In this document: positions 46,046 to 57,875 of the stretch, in pieces | How positions within the stretch are numbered: position 1 is the first letter of the stretch | Layout: every line of letters begins with the position of its first letter | NCBI GenBank assembly: GCA_003508835.1 | Contig: PUFA01000543.1 | Location: forward strand, 1-64,000 | Source of the DNA: Eonycteris spelaea | Taxonomy: Eukaryota; Chordata; Mammalia; Chiroptera; Pteropodidae | DNA: 64,000 bases | Reading direction: 5' to 3' | Program-made: the position numbers and the translations under genes | Notes under the pieces: generated by a model | The model's input: the letters and a program-made list of their open reading frames with translations, nothing else | Databases searched by the model: none | What the model was told of the DNA's origin: nothing

Positions 46046-46361
46046 TATTTTTCTTATTGCTGCCATAACAAATTTTCACAAACTTAGTGGCCTAAAACAA
46101 CAAAAATGTCTTATCTTACAATCCCGAAGATGAGAAGTTCAAAATCAGTCTAGGCTAAAGTCAAATGTCAGCAGAGATTGTTCTTTCTGGAGGCTCTGAG
46201 GGAGAATCTGTTTCCATGTCTTTGTTCAGCTTCTTAAACACTGCCTGATTCTTGGCTTGTGGCCTTTTCTCCATTGAAAGCCAGCATCATAGCATCTTTT
46301 AACTGCTCTCTCTGTCTCTCTCTCTCTGTCTCTCTGTCTCTCTCTGTCTCTCTGTGTCCTG

Positions 46362-46392
<31 letters not shown>

Positions 46393-46639
46393 GTTTCCAT
46401 CATCAACTGACCTTCTCTGATTCTGACCCTCCTGCCTCCTTTCTTATAAAGACTCTTGTGATTTACGTCGGACCCTCTTAGATAATTTCCCCAAATCAAG
46501 ACCCTTTATAAAATCACACCTGCAAAGTACTTTTGCATGTAATACAATATATACAAACATATTCATAGGTTCTAAGAGGATTAGGGCATGGACATATTTG
46601 GACAGCCATTATTTAGCTTACCATATAATGTATGCAGAT
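46046..46639 (-). mobile_element. MLT1-like MaLR LTR, antisense
   Basis: 'ttattgctgccataacaaattttcac', 'aaacttagtggcctaaaacaac', 'tctggaggctctgagggagaatctg', 'ttggcttgtggcc' and 'aaaatcacacctgcaaag' are the complement of an MLT1-type LTR. It interrupts the old L1 5' UTR, which resumes at 46640. A TC/TCTG repeat has expanded inside it. Confidence 0.75.
46304..46395. repeat. (TC/TCTG)n microsatellite
   Basis: TCTCTG and TCTC units in a pyrimidine-rich run within the MLT1-like LTR. The arginine/glutamate-rich minus-strand frame here is its translation. Confidence 0.92.
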
Positions 46640-47118
46640 TTTCTACTTTTTCTGGTGGAACAAAAACTATTATTTTTTTGTGTAAGTTTTGAGGATTGTT
46701 CCTCTAACCCTTAAGTGATTCTTTCTCCATCCTTGGTAGCTTCTTTAACAGTCATGTGTTGATCAGTGCTAATGAAATATTCTCCGAAAATCTCTTAGCT
46801 CTCTTTGTGTCCAGTTTTCTCTCATCTGTTACTCTGTCCTGTGAATTCTAGCAACTTTGGGCTTCATCAGACTCCTTGTTCTTCCTTTTCAAATCAGGGT
46901 GACTGCCCTGCAGCCTGGGAATCTCTCCCCAAGCAACAAATTGCGATAATTGCAGGTTCATGTTATTGATTCCCATGTCTTAGAAATAAGTCTCCACTGT
47001 GTCTTGTCTAATATCATGAGCACCATTTTTCATATCGTTTTTCAGGTTTGTTGTCATTGTTTGAGGAAGGTGAGAAAATCTGATCTCTGTTACTCCAATT
47101 TGACTAAAAGTGAAAGTA
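46640..47118 (-). mobile_element. Second old L1 5' UTR and 5' terminus, antisense, fourth part
   Basis: 'tctcatctgttactctgtcc', 'agggtgactgccctgc', 'gtttgaggaaggtgagaaaatctg' and 'ctgttactccaatttgac' match the complement of an L1M-class 5' UTR. The 5' terminus lies near 47118. This closes the element that starts at 34681. Confidence 0.7.
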
Positions 47119-48324
47119 GAGGTATTGTTTTTCAAATATTCTTGATATTATAGCTACTATGGTCACATAAGTTTATAAAATAGAGGCCTATAACAAGAAC
47201 AACATTTCATAATTCAACATCTACTGAGCAACTTTGATATACAAGGTAATGAGCTAGACACTGTGAAGAATACAAATATGCTCCCTGATCATGAGAAGGA
47301 GGCACATGTAAGCCAATATGTTTTTTTTCTTTTTTTTTTTTAATTTTTTTGGGTGTCAGGATGAAGGGGAGAAGAGCTATATATCGTAGTATTTTAGAAA
47401 GTTATGTCTCTTCTAAACATAACTGTAGTTTTACCAGGGGATTTTTAATTTCTTCTAGAATGTGGTCTAGGCTGGAACCCTTTGGGTAGCCTGGTTTGAT
47501 TTCAGATTACCTCATCCAGGAAAATCCATGAGAGTATAGCTTTACACTTGGAAGGAGTTGCCATCATTCCACCTTGATAAACACCAGCAGCACTACTTTT
47601 TCTCTCCAGTTCCCTAACATGCTTGTTCTTGTCTACCATGTGATGATGCCAAAAGCTGTGAACCTTGCAGGAAGCAAATAAAGGAAGGCAAGTCACATTT
47701 AGTAAATACTGTCACTTGGATGGCCATGTTTATATGAGTATTGTCAAGAAGAACTGAAAATTCTCTTACCTAGGTCTCCCAATAAGCAAATGTCAGTGTG
47801 GGTATAGGAATAAAAGTCTGATTCAAGGTTCATGACCTTTTATTTTCTGTCTTCAGCAAGACTGCCTCAGTTTGAAGAGTACAAAACTCTCCATTATTGC
47901 TCATGTCCTCTATTTGCTGACTGTGTTCCTGACACAGAGATTCTCCTTACCTCTTGGTTTCTGATTAACTTCCTTACATTGGAAAGTACAATTCTTTTGT
48001 TACCTGCTTGGGTGTGACTCCTAATGCCTTGCTCCTTGGTATCTGTGTATTTCCATATTCTCATGTTCTTCCTCACACCCGGTTCTTAGTCATTGTTTTG
48101 ATCTCTCTATCTCCTTTTAAAAAAAAAAAACCTTTGATGTGGTCTTGTTTCCAGATTCCTCAGCCCATTCCCTGGCATCGCTACCATAGGGTGGATACCT
48201 TTCTATCCTAAGCTTCCTAACTTGATGTGTTTCATCCAGGTTTGATTCCAGCCCAGCTCTAAAAACACCCCACGGCTGACTTTCAGACATAATTAAACAT
48301 CCATATGCACATGCATATTCAATA
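47119..48324. other. Mostly unassigned DNA with a weak L2 remnant
   Basis: At 47215-47310, 'acatctactgagcaac' and 'gagctagacactgtgaag' resemble the complement of an L2 3' end. T-rich runs occur at 47321-47350 and an A12 run at 48119-48130. No gene is supported. Confidence 0.5.
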
Positions 48325-48480
48325 GTCATTCATTAAATTTATTTGTTCGCAGTTTCATTGAGTGCCTACTATGTGACAGACTCTAGATATATAGTAATGC
48401 ACTGATGGAAATAGGTAGAGCATCTGGCCCAGGGAGCATAGATTCTAGTAACAGGTAACTGACAAACATTCTAGGCAACA
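48325..48480 (-). mobile_element. L2 LINE 3' end, antisense
   Basis: 'tagtcattcattaaatttatttg', 'attgagtgcctactatgtgac', 'agggagcatagattctag' match the complement of the L2 3' end. Confidence 0.75.
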
Positions 48481-48640
48481 CCAATCCTGCTGTCTTACTT
48501 CAGCAGAAAGAAAACCACGTATGACCAAAGAGAGATAAAAGAGAAGAGAGTGGTTAAAGAAAAAACAACAGCATGCTGGCCTCCATATAGTATATAAGGG
48601 TGTGCAGGATGTGGTATTCACTGTATCTCACTGCCCAAAG
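48481..48640. other. Short unassigned spacer
   Basis: No feature recognised. Confidence 0.5.
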
Positions 48641-49105
48641 CTCCCTGTATTTGTTTCTTAGGGCTGCAGTAACAAAGTACCACAAACTGGGTGACTTAAA
48701 ACAACAGAGATGTATTGTCTCACAGTTCTGGAGGCTAGAAGTCCAAGATAAGTTTCGGCAGGGTTGGTTCCTTCTGAGGACAATAAGATAGAATCTGTTC
48801 CACACCCCTTACCTAGCTTTTGGTGGTTTTCTGACAACCTGGACTTCCTTGTAGATGCATCACTCCAATCCTTCACCTTCACATGGCGTTTTTCCTATGT
48901 TTCTTTACAAAGTTTGTCTCTGTATCTATATTTCTCCTTTTTATAAGGACACAGTCATATTGGATTAGGGCCCACCCTTCTGACCTCGCTATATTTTGAT
49001 TACCCCTGTAAAGACCCTTTTTCTATATAAAGTTACATTCTGAAGTACTGGGGACTACGAATTCAAAATTTTTTTTGGTGGACACAATTCAACCTATAAC
49101 GCCAT
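48641..49105 (-). mobile_element. MLT1-type MaLR LTR, antisense
   Basis: The complement of an MLT1 LTR is clear end to end: 'tttcttagggctgcagtaac', 'aaagtaccacaaactggg', 'ctcacagttctggaggctag', 'gcagggttggttccttctg', 'tagatgcatcactccaatcc', 'cttcacatggcg', 'ataaggacacagtcatattgg', 'ggacacaattcaacctataac'. Solo LTR. Confidence 0.9.
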
Positions 49106-49534
49106 CATTAAGGAAGATCTTGTCACCGTAGCTACTAATCTGCTGCCTGAAAATAACCTCTAATTAGCAGTCCCTATAGGGTTGCCTCTGCTGTAGAAAA
49201 CCACTTCACTCAAGGCCATGCACCTAGCCGGGGTAGCCCATACCCAGTGATTGACAAAGGCAGGGGTATAAAGTTCTGTCTAAACTTGGAACGACTGAGG
49301 GGCATTCTAACTTCAGAGTGCCCATTAGGATTTCCTGAGGCCTTTATTGGACTGGCATTGCAGCCTGGACTTCTCCTTTTGCCACACGTGCTTGACCCCC
49401 TACCTCCCAAATGTTTTGATCCCTTCATCAACTTCCTGCATGCTAAACCCTGCCTCAGGGTTTTATCCTGGACAACCCAAACTGCAACAGGTGGAAAAGA
49501 GAAATAAATATTATTAGGTTTGGAAAGATCCTGG
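49106..49534. other. Unassigned, relatively GC-rich DNA
   Basis: The longest uninterrupted frame of the window (128 codons, minus, 49210-49596) lies mostly here but runs into an L2 copy and has no recognisable motif. No gene is supported. Confidence 0.5.
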
Positions 49535-49730
49535 TAGGCAAGAGGAAGAATGGGAAAGATTTCACCAGAGAGGTAAACAGGTGCCAGATTGTGCATGCCT
49601 TTGTAAGCTATGGAAGAGTTTGGATTTTATCCAAAATGCAAAAAATGAGAAGCCATAAAAGCTTTTTGGGCATGGAGTGAGAGGATTAGTTTGCATTTTG
49701 ATAGGACGACCCTGGCTAATGTTCATGCCA
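49535..49730 (-). mobile_element. L2 LINE, 3' region, antisense
   Basis: Read on the minus strand: 'gcttacaaaggcatgcac', 'aatctggcacctgtttacctctc', preceded by a block that corresponds to 'aaaatccaaactcttcc'. This is a characteristic internal part of the L2 3' region. Confidence 0.75.
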
Positions 49731-50379
49731 CCTGGCCTCTGAGCCTGTTAACTGTCCTGTGAAATGTGATGCTTCCCTTGAGACATGGTAGTTGATGACT
49801 CAGAAGAGGCCTATCTTGAGCCCTAACGAGAGGCTTCCAGCTTTGGCTGGACCTAAGCCTAGAAATGCCTCGCCCCTATTTGCCCCTCTTTTTTACCCTC
49901 TCAGGTGGTCTTGTGCTGAACAAAACTACTCTGCAACTAATTTTTTGTGAAGAGCTTTATTGGCATGAAATCCTGAATTGTCTTTTCCTCTTAGAGTAAA
50001 CTTCCACTCAGTTCTTTCAAAACCAACTTAATCTTTTTTTATTATAAAAAAAATCACATGCTCTTTGTAGAAAATTTTGGAAATAAACCTTTCAATGAAA
50101 GAAGAAATTAAAATCCCATGGTAATATCCACTATTTGTTCATGTACATATCACACAACATGGGTTACAAATTTGAATGCTTATTATTGGGCTTGGCAAAT
50201 AATGCAAGCAATAACACTGATTAGGTGAGTATATAGTGATTTGGGAAGCTCATACCCTATCTAAAGACTCAGCTTCTTTCATCTTTAGTTTGCCACGTTT
50301 AGCTTAAACTGGTTCTAGTTTATGGTCCCTCTGTCTAAAGGATATTCACTAGTGTATCCTGCTAGCATCTGTAGCATCT
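49731..50379. other. Unassigned DNA
   Basis: A possible interspersed-repeat fragment at 50040-50130 ('cacatgctctttgtagaaaatt') is not named. No gene is seen. Confidence 0.45.
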
Positions 50380-50870
50380 TTTTTTCACTCTTCCCCTTGT
50401 TTACTCCACTTTAGCTATACTGGCCTCCTTGTTCTCGCATGCCAAAAATGCTCATTCCTCAGGGCTTTTCACTTGTTCCCACTACCTGGAAAGCTCTTAC
50501 CTATAAATATCCACCATAATTAACCCTCACATTATCCTAATCTTTGCTTAAAAATCACCTCCATGGAGAAACCTTTATTAGGCACATAATAGCACACTGC
50601 TATAATTCTCCTCCTGATCCATTTCTCTTCATGTAAATAACTCATATTACCTGTTTATTTTTATTTTGCAGGACTTCCTAACATTTTCTCCATCATGGTA
50701 CACTGGGAAAAAAAAATACTATTTGAACAGAATGCTGCGAGAAAAATCTAGGAAGCCAGTTGTGTTTGGTGTCAGTAAAGCTGGAGTGTGAAGAGGTTCC
50801 AGCTCCCATGGAAACCTCAATGTATACATGGCATATGCTAAATAAGTATTTGCTGAATGAGCAAGCTGTA
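50380..50870 (+). mobile_element. L2 LINE, 3' region, sense
   Basis: 'tagctatactggcctccttg', 'tcattcctcagggcttttcacttg', 'ctacctggaaagctcttacc', 'gcttaaaaatcacctcc', 'gagaaacctttattaggc' and finally 'aagtatttgctgaatgagc' are in L2 order. The middle of the 3' end (50660-50810) is poorly conserved. Confidence 0.85.
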
Positions 50871-51789
50871 TCATAAATGTTTCTCCATATCATTAAAGAC
50901 TCGTGAACATTTTAAAGATTTTTGATCTTTTGTCATACTAGGCTCTATATTTTGTTAATTGATCTTCTGTGTGTGTATTGTTGGGGTTTTTTTGGTACTT
51001 TATTTAAAGAATGCCTTCTGGCCTCCTTACTTGTGAATTGTTAAAGACTTGGGAGGACTCATATGCATGTGACTATGCACAGCACCTAAGTAGCACCATC
51101 TTTCTGGGGAAGACATCTGATTTCAGATGGCATTCACCATTTTAACTTGGATGCACATATACACATCATGCCCTAACGAATCCCGGTATGTATGCTCCTG
51201 GAACGATCTAAAACATCTCTGGGCATGTTTTGTGTATCATTAAAAAGGAATGAGATTTGCTACATGTCAAAATCTTTGTAAATCTCATGTCCAGCATGAA
51301 CCACATAAGAATTCCTCCAGTAAGGTTTTTCCTTCATAACCACTTCTAAAACAGAAACTTGGATTACAATCAGGAAGGGATGTGAAACAGAATGAATGTA
51401 AGAGGAGTAGGCAGGGGATGCTGCTGGTGAAACTGGACTCCTCTACCTCCCAGTGATAGGAGAAACCATGTAAACTAGTGTAGTTCATGAATGCTACAGG
51501 CATTTTTCTGATTCCTGTTGGGCAAGGATGAAGCCTAAGGATAGGCTCTTCTAAATTGTACCTCCGTGCTAGGCCAATTAATCCAAGTGTGTGTGCAGGA
51601 CAAACACCTAAACACATTTTGTAAAATTTGATCCATCCCTGGCTGCACAAATGTCCCAACCATCAGAGTGTTAATGACCTGTGCGGATTTATGTGTTTAT
51701 GCATATGTTCTTAAGAGAATTGTTCTTACTTGAAAATTAGTGGAAACATAAGGATGATTTTTTTTCTTACATGAGAAAAGATGTATTGT
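50871..51789. other. Unassigned DNA
   Basis: A 124-codon minus-strand frame (51285-51659) starts with Met but shows no domain, signal peptide or exon-like boundary that I can recognise. It could be a chance frame or an unnamed repeat. I do not call a gene. Confidence 0.5.
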
Positions 51790-51915
51790 CAAAGATATGA
51801 GTCAAGAACTTCTATAACTTACAAATATATGATCTTGGACAAGTTACTTAACCTCTCAGTATCTCAGCTTTCTAAGGATAATATGTATTTCACACAATAT
51901 TAGGAAATAAGATAA
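51790..51915 (+). mobile_element. MIR SINE, sense
   Basis: 'gatcttggacaagttacttaacctctcag', 'tatctcagctttct', 'aaggataatatgtattt' match the core and 3' half of MIR in sense. Confidence 0.8.
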
Positions 51916-53499
51916 AGACTTTTAGGACTTCACTGGTAATGAGCTTCCAACAGGATGAAGAAATAGATTTTTCTCTCTCTCCATCTTTTTTGAAGTCCTC
52001 ACTCTACTTTAAAGTCATATTTCTCAAAGTATGTAACACAAAAAAAATGCTCTAAGACTTGTTCAATAAAAAAGAGACTACTACATACTAACTTCCTTCT
52101 TAGAGATTCACCATGCCTATTGGCATGCTGAAACCTCAGGGATCTTATGGTAGGAAAAAACTGGTTGATTTTGTTTAATTTGGTATTTCCCAGCCTTATT
52201 TGAGAAGAAGATTGTTTTTTTTTTTTTTCTCATGATACTTCTTACCAGCTTTCTGAATGACTTTGTGATGAAACACATTATGAGAATGGAACCTCTAAGT
52301 CTTCACCACATAAAAAAAAATTACTGAATTGAGGGGCAATCAGGAGTGTCCACAGTGACACTACAATATCTCATCTGGAAAACTGGAGGTCCTAGGTTAT
52401 TTATAGAAATATGCATCTTGTAATTCGTGATAATATGGTCTTTAAGTTTTTAATAATCTCAGATAATTATTAACTTTAATTTATCTAATTCTCTTCTGTC
52501 AGAGAGCTTTTAATTTTTTCAGCCTCTATTATGTTATTTTAGCTTGTTACTTATCTTTTATTTTCTATTTTCAAGCCTCAACTCTTCATTCACTTACTGT
52601 GGGTGTATAAGGGTGGAGTCTCCCTTCTTTACAAAACCCGTAGGTAGGTGCAGCTTCTAATTGTAGTGACTCATGAATGACAAGACTAGGAACACTTTAA
52701 GCATTGATTGTAATGAGAGGACAGCAAGTTATTGCTTGATGAAGTTGGATTTATTAATAGAGATAATCCAGTTGTTACAAGAAGTCTGACTTGTAGTTTC
52801 TTCGAAACTCCTTATAATCCTCTATTTATTTATTTTTTTAAAAAATTTCTAAATTCAATCTTACCACCATAAAGCTTAGAGAAATTTCTGTATCAGCATT
52901 TTATAGGTTGCCAAGAAAAAATTTTAAAAGCTAATTAAAAAAATTAAAAAAGAAAATAGGATAACAGGACATTTCAAGTAAGACAGAAAAAAGACAATTT
53001 CTCTCATGCATCCTCCCTCCCCCCCAAAAAAACCCAGAAAATGTAACTTACAAATCCTGATTCTTATCCTCAGACAAATAAAAGAAAAGCAAGAAAAAAA
53101 TAATAACAAAGACTTAAAAGCACAAAATAAGAAAGCTTAATATGAGAATTGTTACCAAATATTCTGTAACATAAAGGAAATTGCAAAATTATATAAGTAG
53201 GTCTGAAAAGAGAAAATGATAGAGGAAAAGAAAATGTTTCTGACCCTCCCCCCACTAACAGATGGGGAAGAGAATCTGTTCATTGCTGATGCCAAAAGAC
53301 AAAGACTCCTATTGAATATTTCATTTTTCTCCTAAAATAAGATAGTTGTGTGCAGAAGCTGCAATGGGCATTCCCTCCCCACAAAAATAAGGTGAAAATT
53401 AACAAAAATATCTATTACAGCCATTTCACATCAGGGCCTATACAAGTCCAATCTGGAATGGGACTTTTCTTATAAACATTATTAATTGATTTCTGTTTT
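51916..53499. other. Mostly unassigned AT-rich DNA
   Basis: Homopolymer runs (T15 near 52216, A-rich runs near 52850-53110, C8 near 53021) and no nameable repeat. Two 61-codon minus-strand frames near 53 kb are low-complexity translations of A-rich DNA. No gene is supported. Confidence 0.45.
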
Positions 53500-54299
53500 A
53501 GTAATGGCAGACTAGATTATTAGGATTTTTTTTTTTTTTTCTTGCAAAAAACCCCTACAAGTTATAGATAAAATTCAGACATTTTTTTCAAGAAGCAATG
53601 AAAAGCTGAAAAGATAGTGAAGAATTTCCAAGGCAAAAGAAAAGAAAGCAGGAACCCAGAGAAGTAGAGGAAACCCAGAGGCCACTGAAGGCCTTTGTCA
53701 ACCTGGAAAAATTAGAACTTTAGCTTCAACAGCCAGAGTAACATGGCTTATCCAAGGAGGGAGTCTAAAAGGAGTTATCCCTATTATAACCATAAATCCC
53801 AAAGAGCTATACTCTTAGAGTCAGGATAAAGCAGAAATAAATTCGTCTTTGAATAGATTTTTAGCTGAAATTGACACCTTATGGAATCCACTCCCCCCAA
53901 AGAAACCCATAAAAACAAAAACCTCAACCACTGAATTTAGTTTGAAGTGATCTTGAACAGATAGTGTCCTTAGATATTTGGTTAAGCAAATGTGTATTTT
54001 CTTTTGTGTAGTTTTGTAACTTTCATGACAAAATTTAAATTATTCCTACAAACAAATTTTCAAAGATATTTAGCAGTAAGCAGTGCCATTCGTGCAAGAA
54101 AAAAACTCTATGCATGAGAAAAAGCAGAAAGAACAGACAATATAAAGAGATCCATAAAGACTCCATATATGGAATGATTAGTTAGGCTTGTAAAACAACT
54201 ATACTTTCCATGTTTAAATAAATAAAGATAAGCAGAAAATATCCTTGTAAACAGGAAACCTTATAAAATGACATAAAATTTGGAAAAGAATCACTTAGA
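53500..54299 (+). mobile_element. Old L1 (L1ME/HAL1-like) 5' UTR and ORF1 start, sense
   Basis: 'taatggcagactagattattagg', 'aaagcaggaacccagagaag', 'cagaggccactgaaggcctttgtcaac', 'agcagtaagcagtgcc', 'gcagaaagaacagacaatataaagag' and 'ggaatgattagttagg' follow an L1ME/HAL1-type 5' region in sense. Assigned from general resemblance; the subfamily is uncertain. Confidence 0.6.
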
Positions 54300-56422
54300 A
54301 CCCACTACCCCTCACATATTCCTGCATTATTAATATCTCACACCAAAAATGGTATATTAATTATAATATGACACATCGTGACATTCAGAGTCCATAGTTT
54401 ACACTGGAGTCTAGTCTTGGAGTTGTACATTCTATGGGTTTGGACAAATATATAATGACATGTACCCATCATTGTAGTATCATACAGAATATTTTCTCTG
54501 CCCTAAAAGTCTTATTCATCCCTTTCCACCACCTCTCCCTCCATCTGACCAACCTCTAATCTCTGGCAACTAATGATCTTTTTACTGCCTCCATAGATTT
54601 TCTTTTTTCAGAATCTCATATAGTTGGAGTCATACAGTATGTAGCCTTTTCAGATTGGCTCCTTTCACTTAGTAATATGCATTTCAGTTTCTTCTATATC
54701 TTTTCATGGCTTGATAGCTCATTTCTTTTTAGTACTGAATGATATACTATTGTTTGGTTGTATCACGGTTTATTTATCCGTTCACCTACTGAAGGACATC
54801 TTGGTGGCTTTCTGAGTTTTGGCTATTATAAATAAAACTTCTATGTGCCATGTGCAGATTTTTTGTATAGACATAAATTTTCAACTCCTTTGAGTGGATA
54901 CCAAGGAACACAACTGCTGAATCATATGGTGAGAGTACATTTAATTTTGTAAGAAACTGCTCAACCGTCTTCCAAAATGGCTGCACCATTTTGCATTTCC
55001 AACAACAATGAATATGAGTTCCTGTTGCTCCACATCCTTACCAGCATTTGGTGTTGTCAGTGTTCCGGATATTGGCCTTTTTAACAGGTATGTTTTAATT
55101 TGCATTTCTCTGATAACATATGATGTGGAGCATTTTTATATGCTTATTTGCTATCTTCATATCTTATTTGGTGAGGCGTCTATTAAGGCCTTTGGTTCAT
55201 TTGGGAGGAATTAAATTGTTGTATTTCTCAATAAAAAGTTAATAGTGGTTTGAATAGTATCTGCCTTCTTATCATATACTTTGGCAAAATGTCACATTCC
55301 TTTTTAAGTTTAAGTCATCTTCTAACATTTTATCCTTTGCACTGCCAAAGTCATGAAATCTTTGGTTCATTTTTAATTGGGTTGTTTGTTTTCTTGTTAT
55401 TGGGTTTTCAGAGTAATTTGTATATTTTGGATGTGTCCTTTACCAGATGTATCTTTTAAAAATATTTTCTCCCAGTCTGTGACTTGTCTTCTCATTCTCT
55501 TGGCATTATCTTTCATACAGCAGAAGTTTTTAATTCTAATATAGTCTAACTTATCAGTTATTTCTTTCGTGGTGTATCTTAAAACCATCACCATACCCAA
55601 CATCATCTAGGTTATCTCTTATGCTATTCCTTTGTGTTCTGAGCACCCATTTTCAGCACCCCACCACTAAGCAATGCTTTGGACACCAACTGGGTACCCT
55701 AAAAATTCAATTCAATACTGACACTATCTTCCCAGAGATAGCATAAGATTTCGCAGGTTAACGGTTCAGTCCTACAAGACTGCCCTGCCCCTTGCATTCA
55801 GATGCCATTTGCAAGCCAAAGGTCAGTTGATTAGATTTATGTGGATTTATTTCTGGGCTCTCTATTCTGTTCCATTGGTCAATTTATCTATTCTTTTGTC
55901 AATACCACATTGTCTTGATTACTATAAATTTATATTAAGTCTTGAAGTTGGGTAGTTTCAGTCCTCCAATTTTGTTCTTTTCCTTCAACATTCTGTTGGC
56001 CCTCCTAGATCTTTTGTCTTTCTACATAAACTTTATAATTCGTTTATCAATATCCACAAAATAACTTACTGGGATTTTGATTAGGATTGCATTGAATCTA
56101 TAGATCAAGTTGAAATAAATGACATCTTGGCAATACTGAGTCTTCCTATCCATGAATATGGAATATCTCACAATTTATTTAGTTCTTTGGTTTCATTCAT
56201 CAGATTTTTGTCGTTTTCCTCATATATATCTTGTATATATTTTGTTAGAATTATACCTAATTATTTCATTTTAGGGGGTGTTAATGTAAGTGGTATTGTG
56301 TTAATTTCAAATTCTCCTTGTTCATTGCTGATATATATAAAAGGGATTGACCTTTGTGTAGTAACTTTCATCCTGAAACTTTGCTATGTTATTTATTTGT
56401 TCCAGGAGGGGTTTTTTTTTGG
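54300..56422 (-). mobile_element. Old L1 (L1MB-like) 3' UTR and ORF2, antisense
   Basis: 'catagtttacactggagtc', 'gttgtacattctatggg', 'tggcaactaatgatc', 'actgaaggacatcttgg', 'ccagcatttggtgttgtcag', 'atggatttatttctggg'-type text and 'attgcattgaatctatagatc' follow the complement of an L1MB element from 3' UTR to RT. A foreign block at about 55635-55815 interrupts it. Frames are broken. Confidence 0.8.
55635..55815. mobile_element. Unassigned insert, possibly LTR-derived, within antisense L1
   Basis: About 180 bp ('caccactaagcaatgctttgg', 'gttaacggttcagtcctacaag') does not belong to the L1 text on each side, and replaces part of ORF2. It resembles fragments of an old LTR family that I cannot name. 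No target duplication was found. Confidence 0.4.
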
Positions 56423-57875
56423 AAAAAAAAGGACACTTATTTCTTCTTTTCTGTAGATACACTTTTATATTAAGAAATTGAGAAAGTTTTCCACTAGGAA
56501 AAAGTGTACAGAATAAAGTATAAAAGATACATTTTAAGCAGAAAGAAAGTGATCCTAGACAGAAAATATGATATATAAAAATGAAAGAAGAGCAAAGAAA
56601 ATGGCAAAAATATCAGTAAATCTAAAGGAAAGTTGAATGTATAAAATAATGTCTTACAAAGTTATCAGAAACAAATAAAATACATTGTATAAATTAAATC
56701 AAGCCTTCTAGAAGGAGTTAATGAGTTTCCAAGGTTTTAGAATACAAGTATAATATATACAAAATACTGTATTTCTATATATTTGTAATGAATTATAAAA
56801 ACACCCCATTTTTTAAAAAAACATACTATTTAAATAGTTGCAATAAAAATAAAATACTTATAAATCAATAAACATGAGCAGTATATGATGCTGAAAGCTG
56901 TAAAACAATGATGAAAAAACTAAATTAATGGAAACATATACCATGGTCATTGACTCTGTAGAGCAACTATTGTAAAAATGTCTATTTTCCCTAAATTGAT
57001 CTATAAATTTAACAATATCACAATAAAATTTTTAGCCAGATATTTTATAGATATCTAAAAATGATATTAAGATTTGTATTGAAATAAAAAGAAAACAAAT
57101 TAGATGAAAGACTTTTGAAAGAGAAAAACAAAGCTGAGAGACTCACGTTACCTGATTTCAAGACTTTCTATAAAGCTACAGTAATCAAATCAGTATGGTA
57201 TTGGCAAAAGATAGACATATAAAGTCACAGGAGAGTAATATATTCCAGAAATGCACTGACTCAAATATGGTTCATTAATGAAAAAATAATTCAAGATAGA
57301 AAAATAGTTTTTCTAATAAATGATGCTAGAACAATTGGACATAATAGGCAAAAAATAAACTTAAATCACAAATTTAATATGAATATAAACTATAAAATTT
57401 TTAGAAGAAATATAAAAAATCTTTATAACCTTGTGTTAAGAAATGAGTTCTTAGGTGCAAACCAAAAGCATGATTCATAAAATAAAAATGTATAAATTAA
57501 CCTTTGTGAAAATTATAACTTTTATTTTGTAACACTGTTAAGAGAATGAAAAGCCAAGCTACAGACTGGAGAAAATATTTGAAAATCAGACATCCAACAC
57601 AGTACTTATATCTGGAACATGCAATAAACTCACAAAATTTAATATTATAAAACCATACATCCCATTAAAATGTGTAAAGGCTTTTAACAGACACTTCCCC
57701 AAGAAACTAGGTGGAAAAAAATAAAAACATAAAGATACGATCATCATCATTAGTTATTATAGAAACACAAATTAAAACCACAATGAGATACTAGTACATA
57801 CCTATTAAAATGGCTTAAATAAAAAATGCTGGGAGAAGTAAAGTGTTGTAGATGATACAGGCTTTGGTCATATGC
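56423..57875 (+). mobile_element. Old L1 (L1M-class) ORF2, sense, first part
   Basis: Sense ORF2: 'catgagcagtatatgatgc', 'attttccctaaattgatc', 'aaagctacagtaatcaaatcagtatgg', 'gatgctagaacaattgg' and 'cacaatgagatactagtac'. The copy is cut near 57875 and resumes near 60375. No long frame survives. Confidence 0.8.

Noticed and set aside
46299..46499. Arg/Glu-rich minus-strand frame
   Set aside because: Translation of the TC/TCTG repeat in an MLT1-like LTR.
49210..49596. 128-codon open frame on the minus strand, the longest in the window
   Set aside because: It overlaps an L2 copy at its start, has no recognisable domain and no exon-like boundary; chance in GC-richer DNA is sufficient.
51285..51659. 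124-codon open frame on the minus strand
   Set aside because: No motif, signal peptide or splice context that I could support. It could be part of an unnamed repeat.
54300..57875. Antisense and sense L1 as one inverted-arm insertion
   Set aside because: The antisense arm contains its own 3' UTR, so these are better read as two separate insertions lying head to head.
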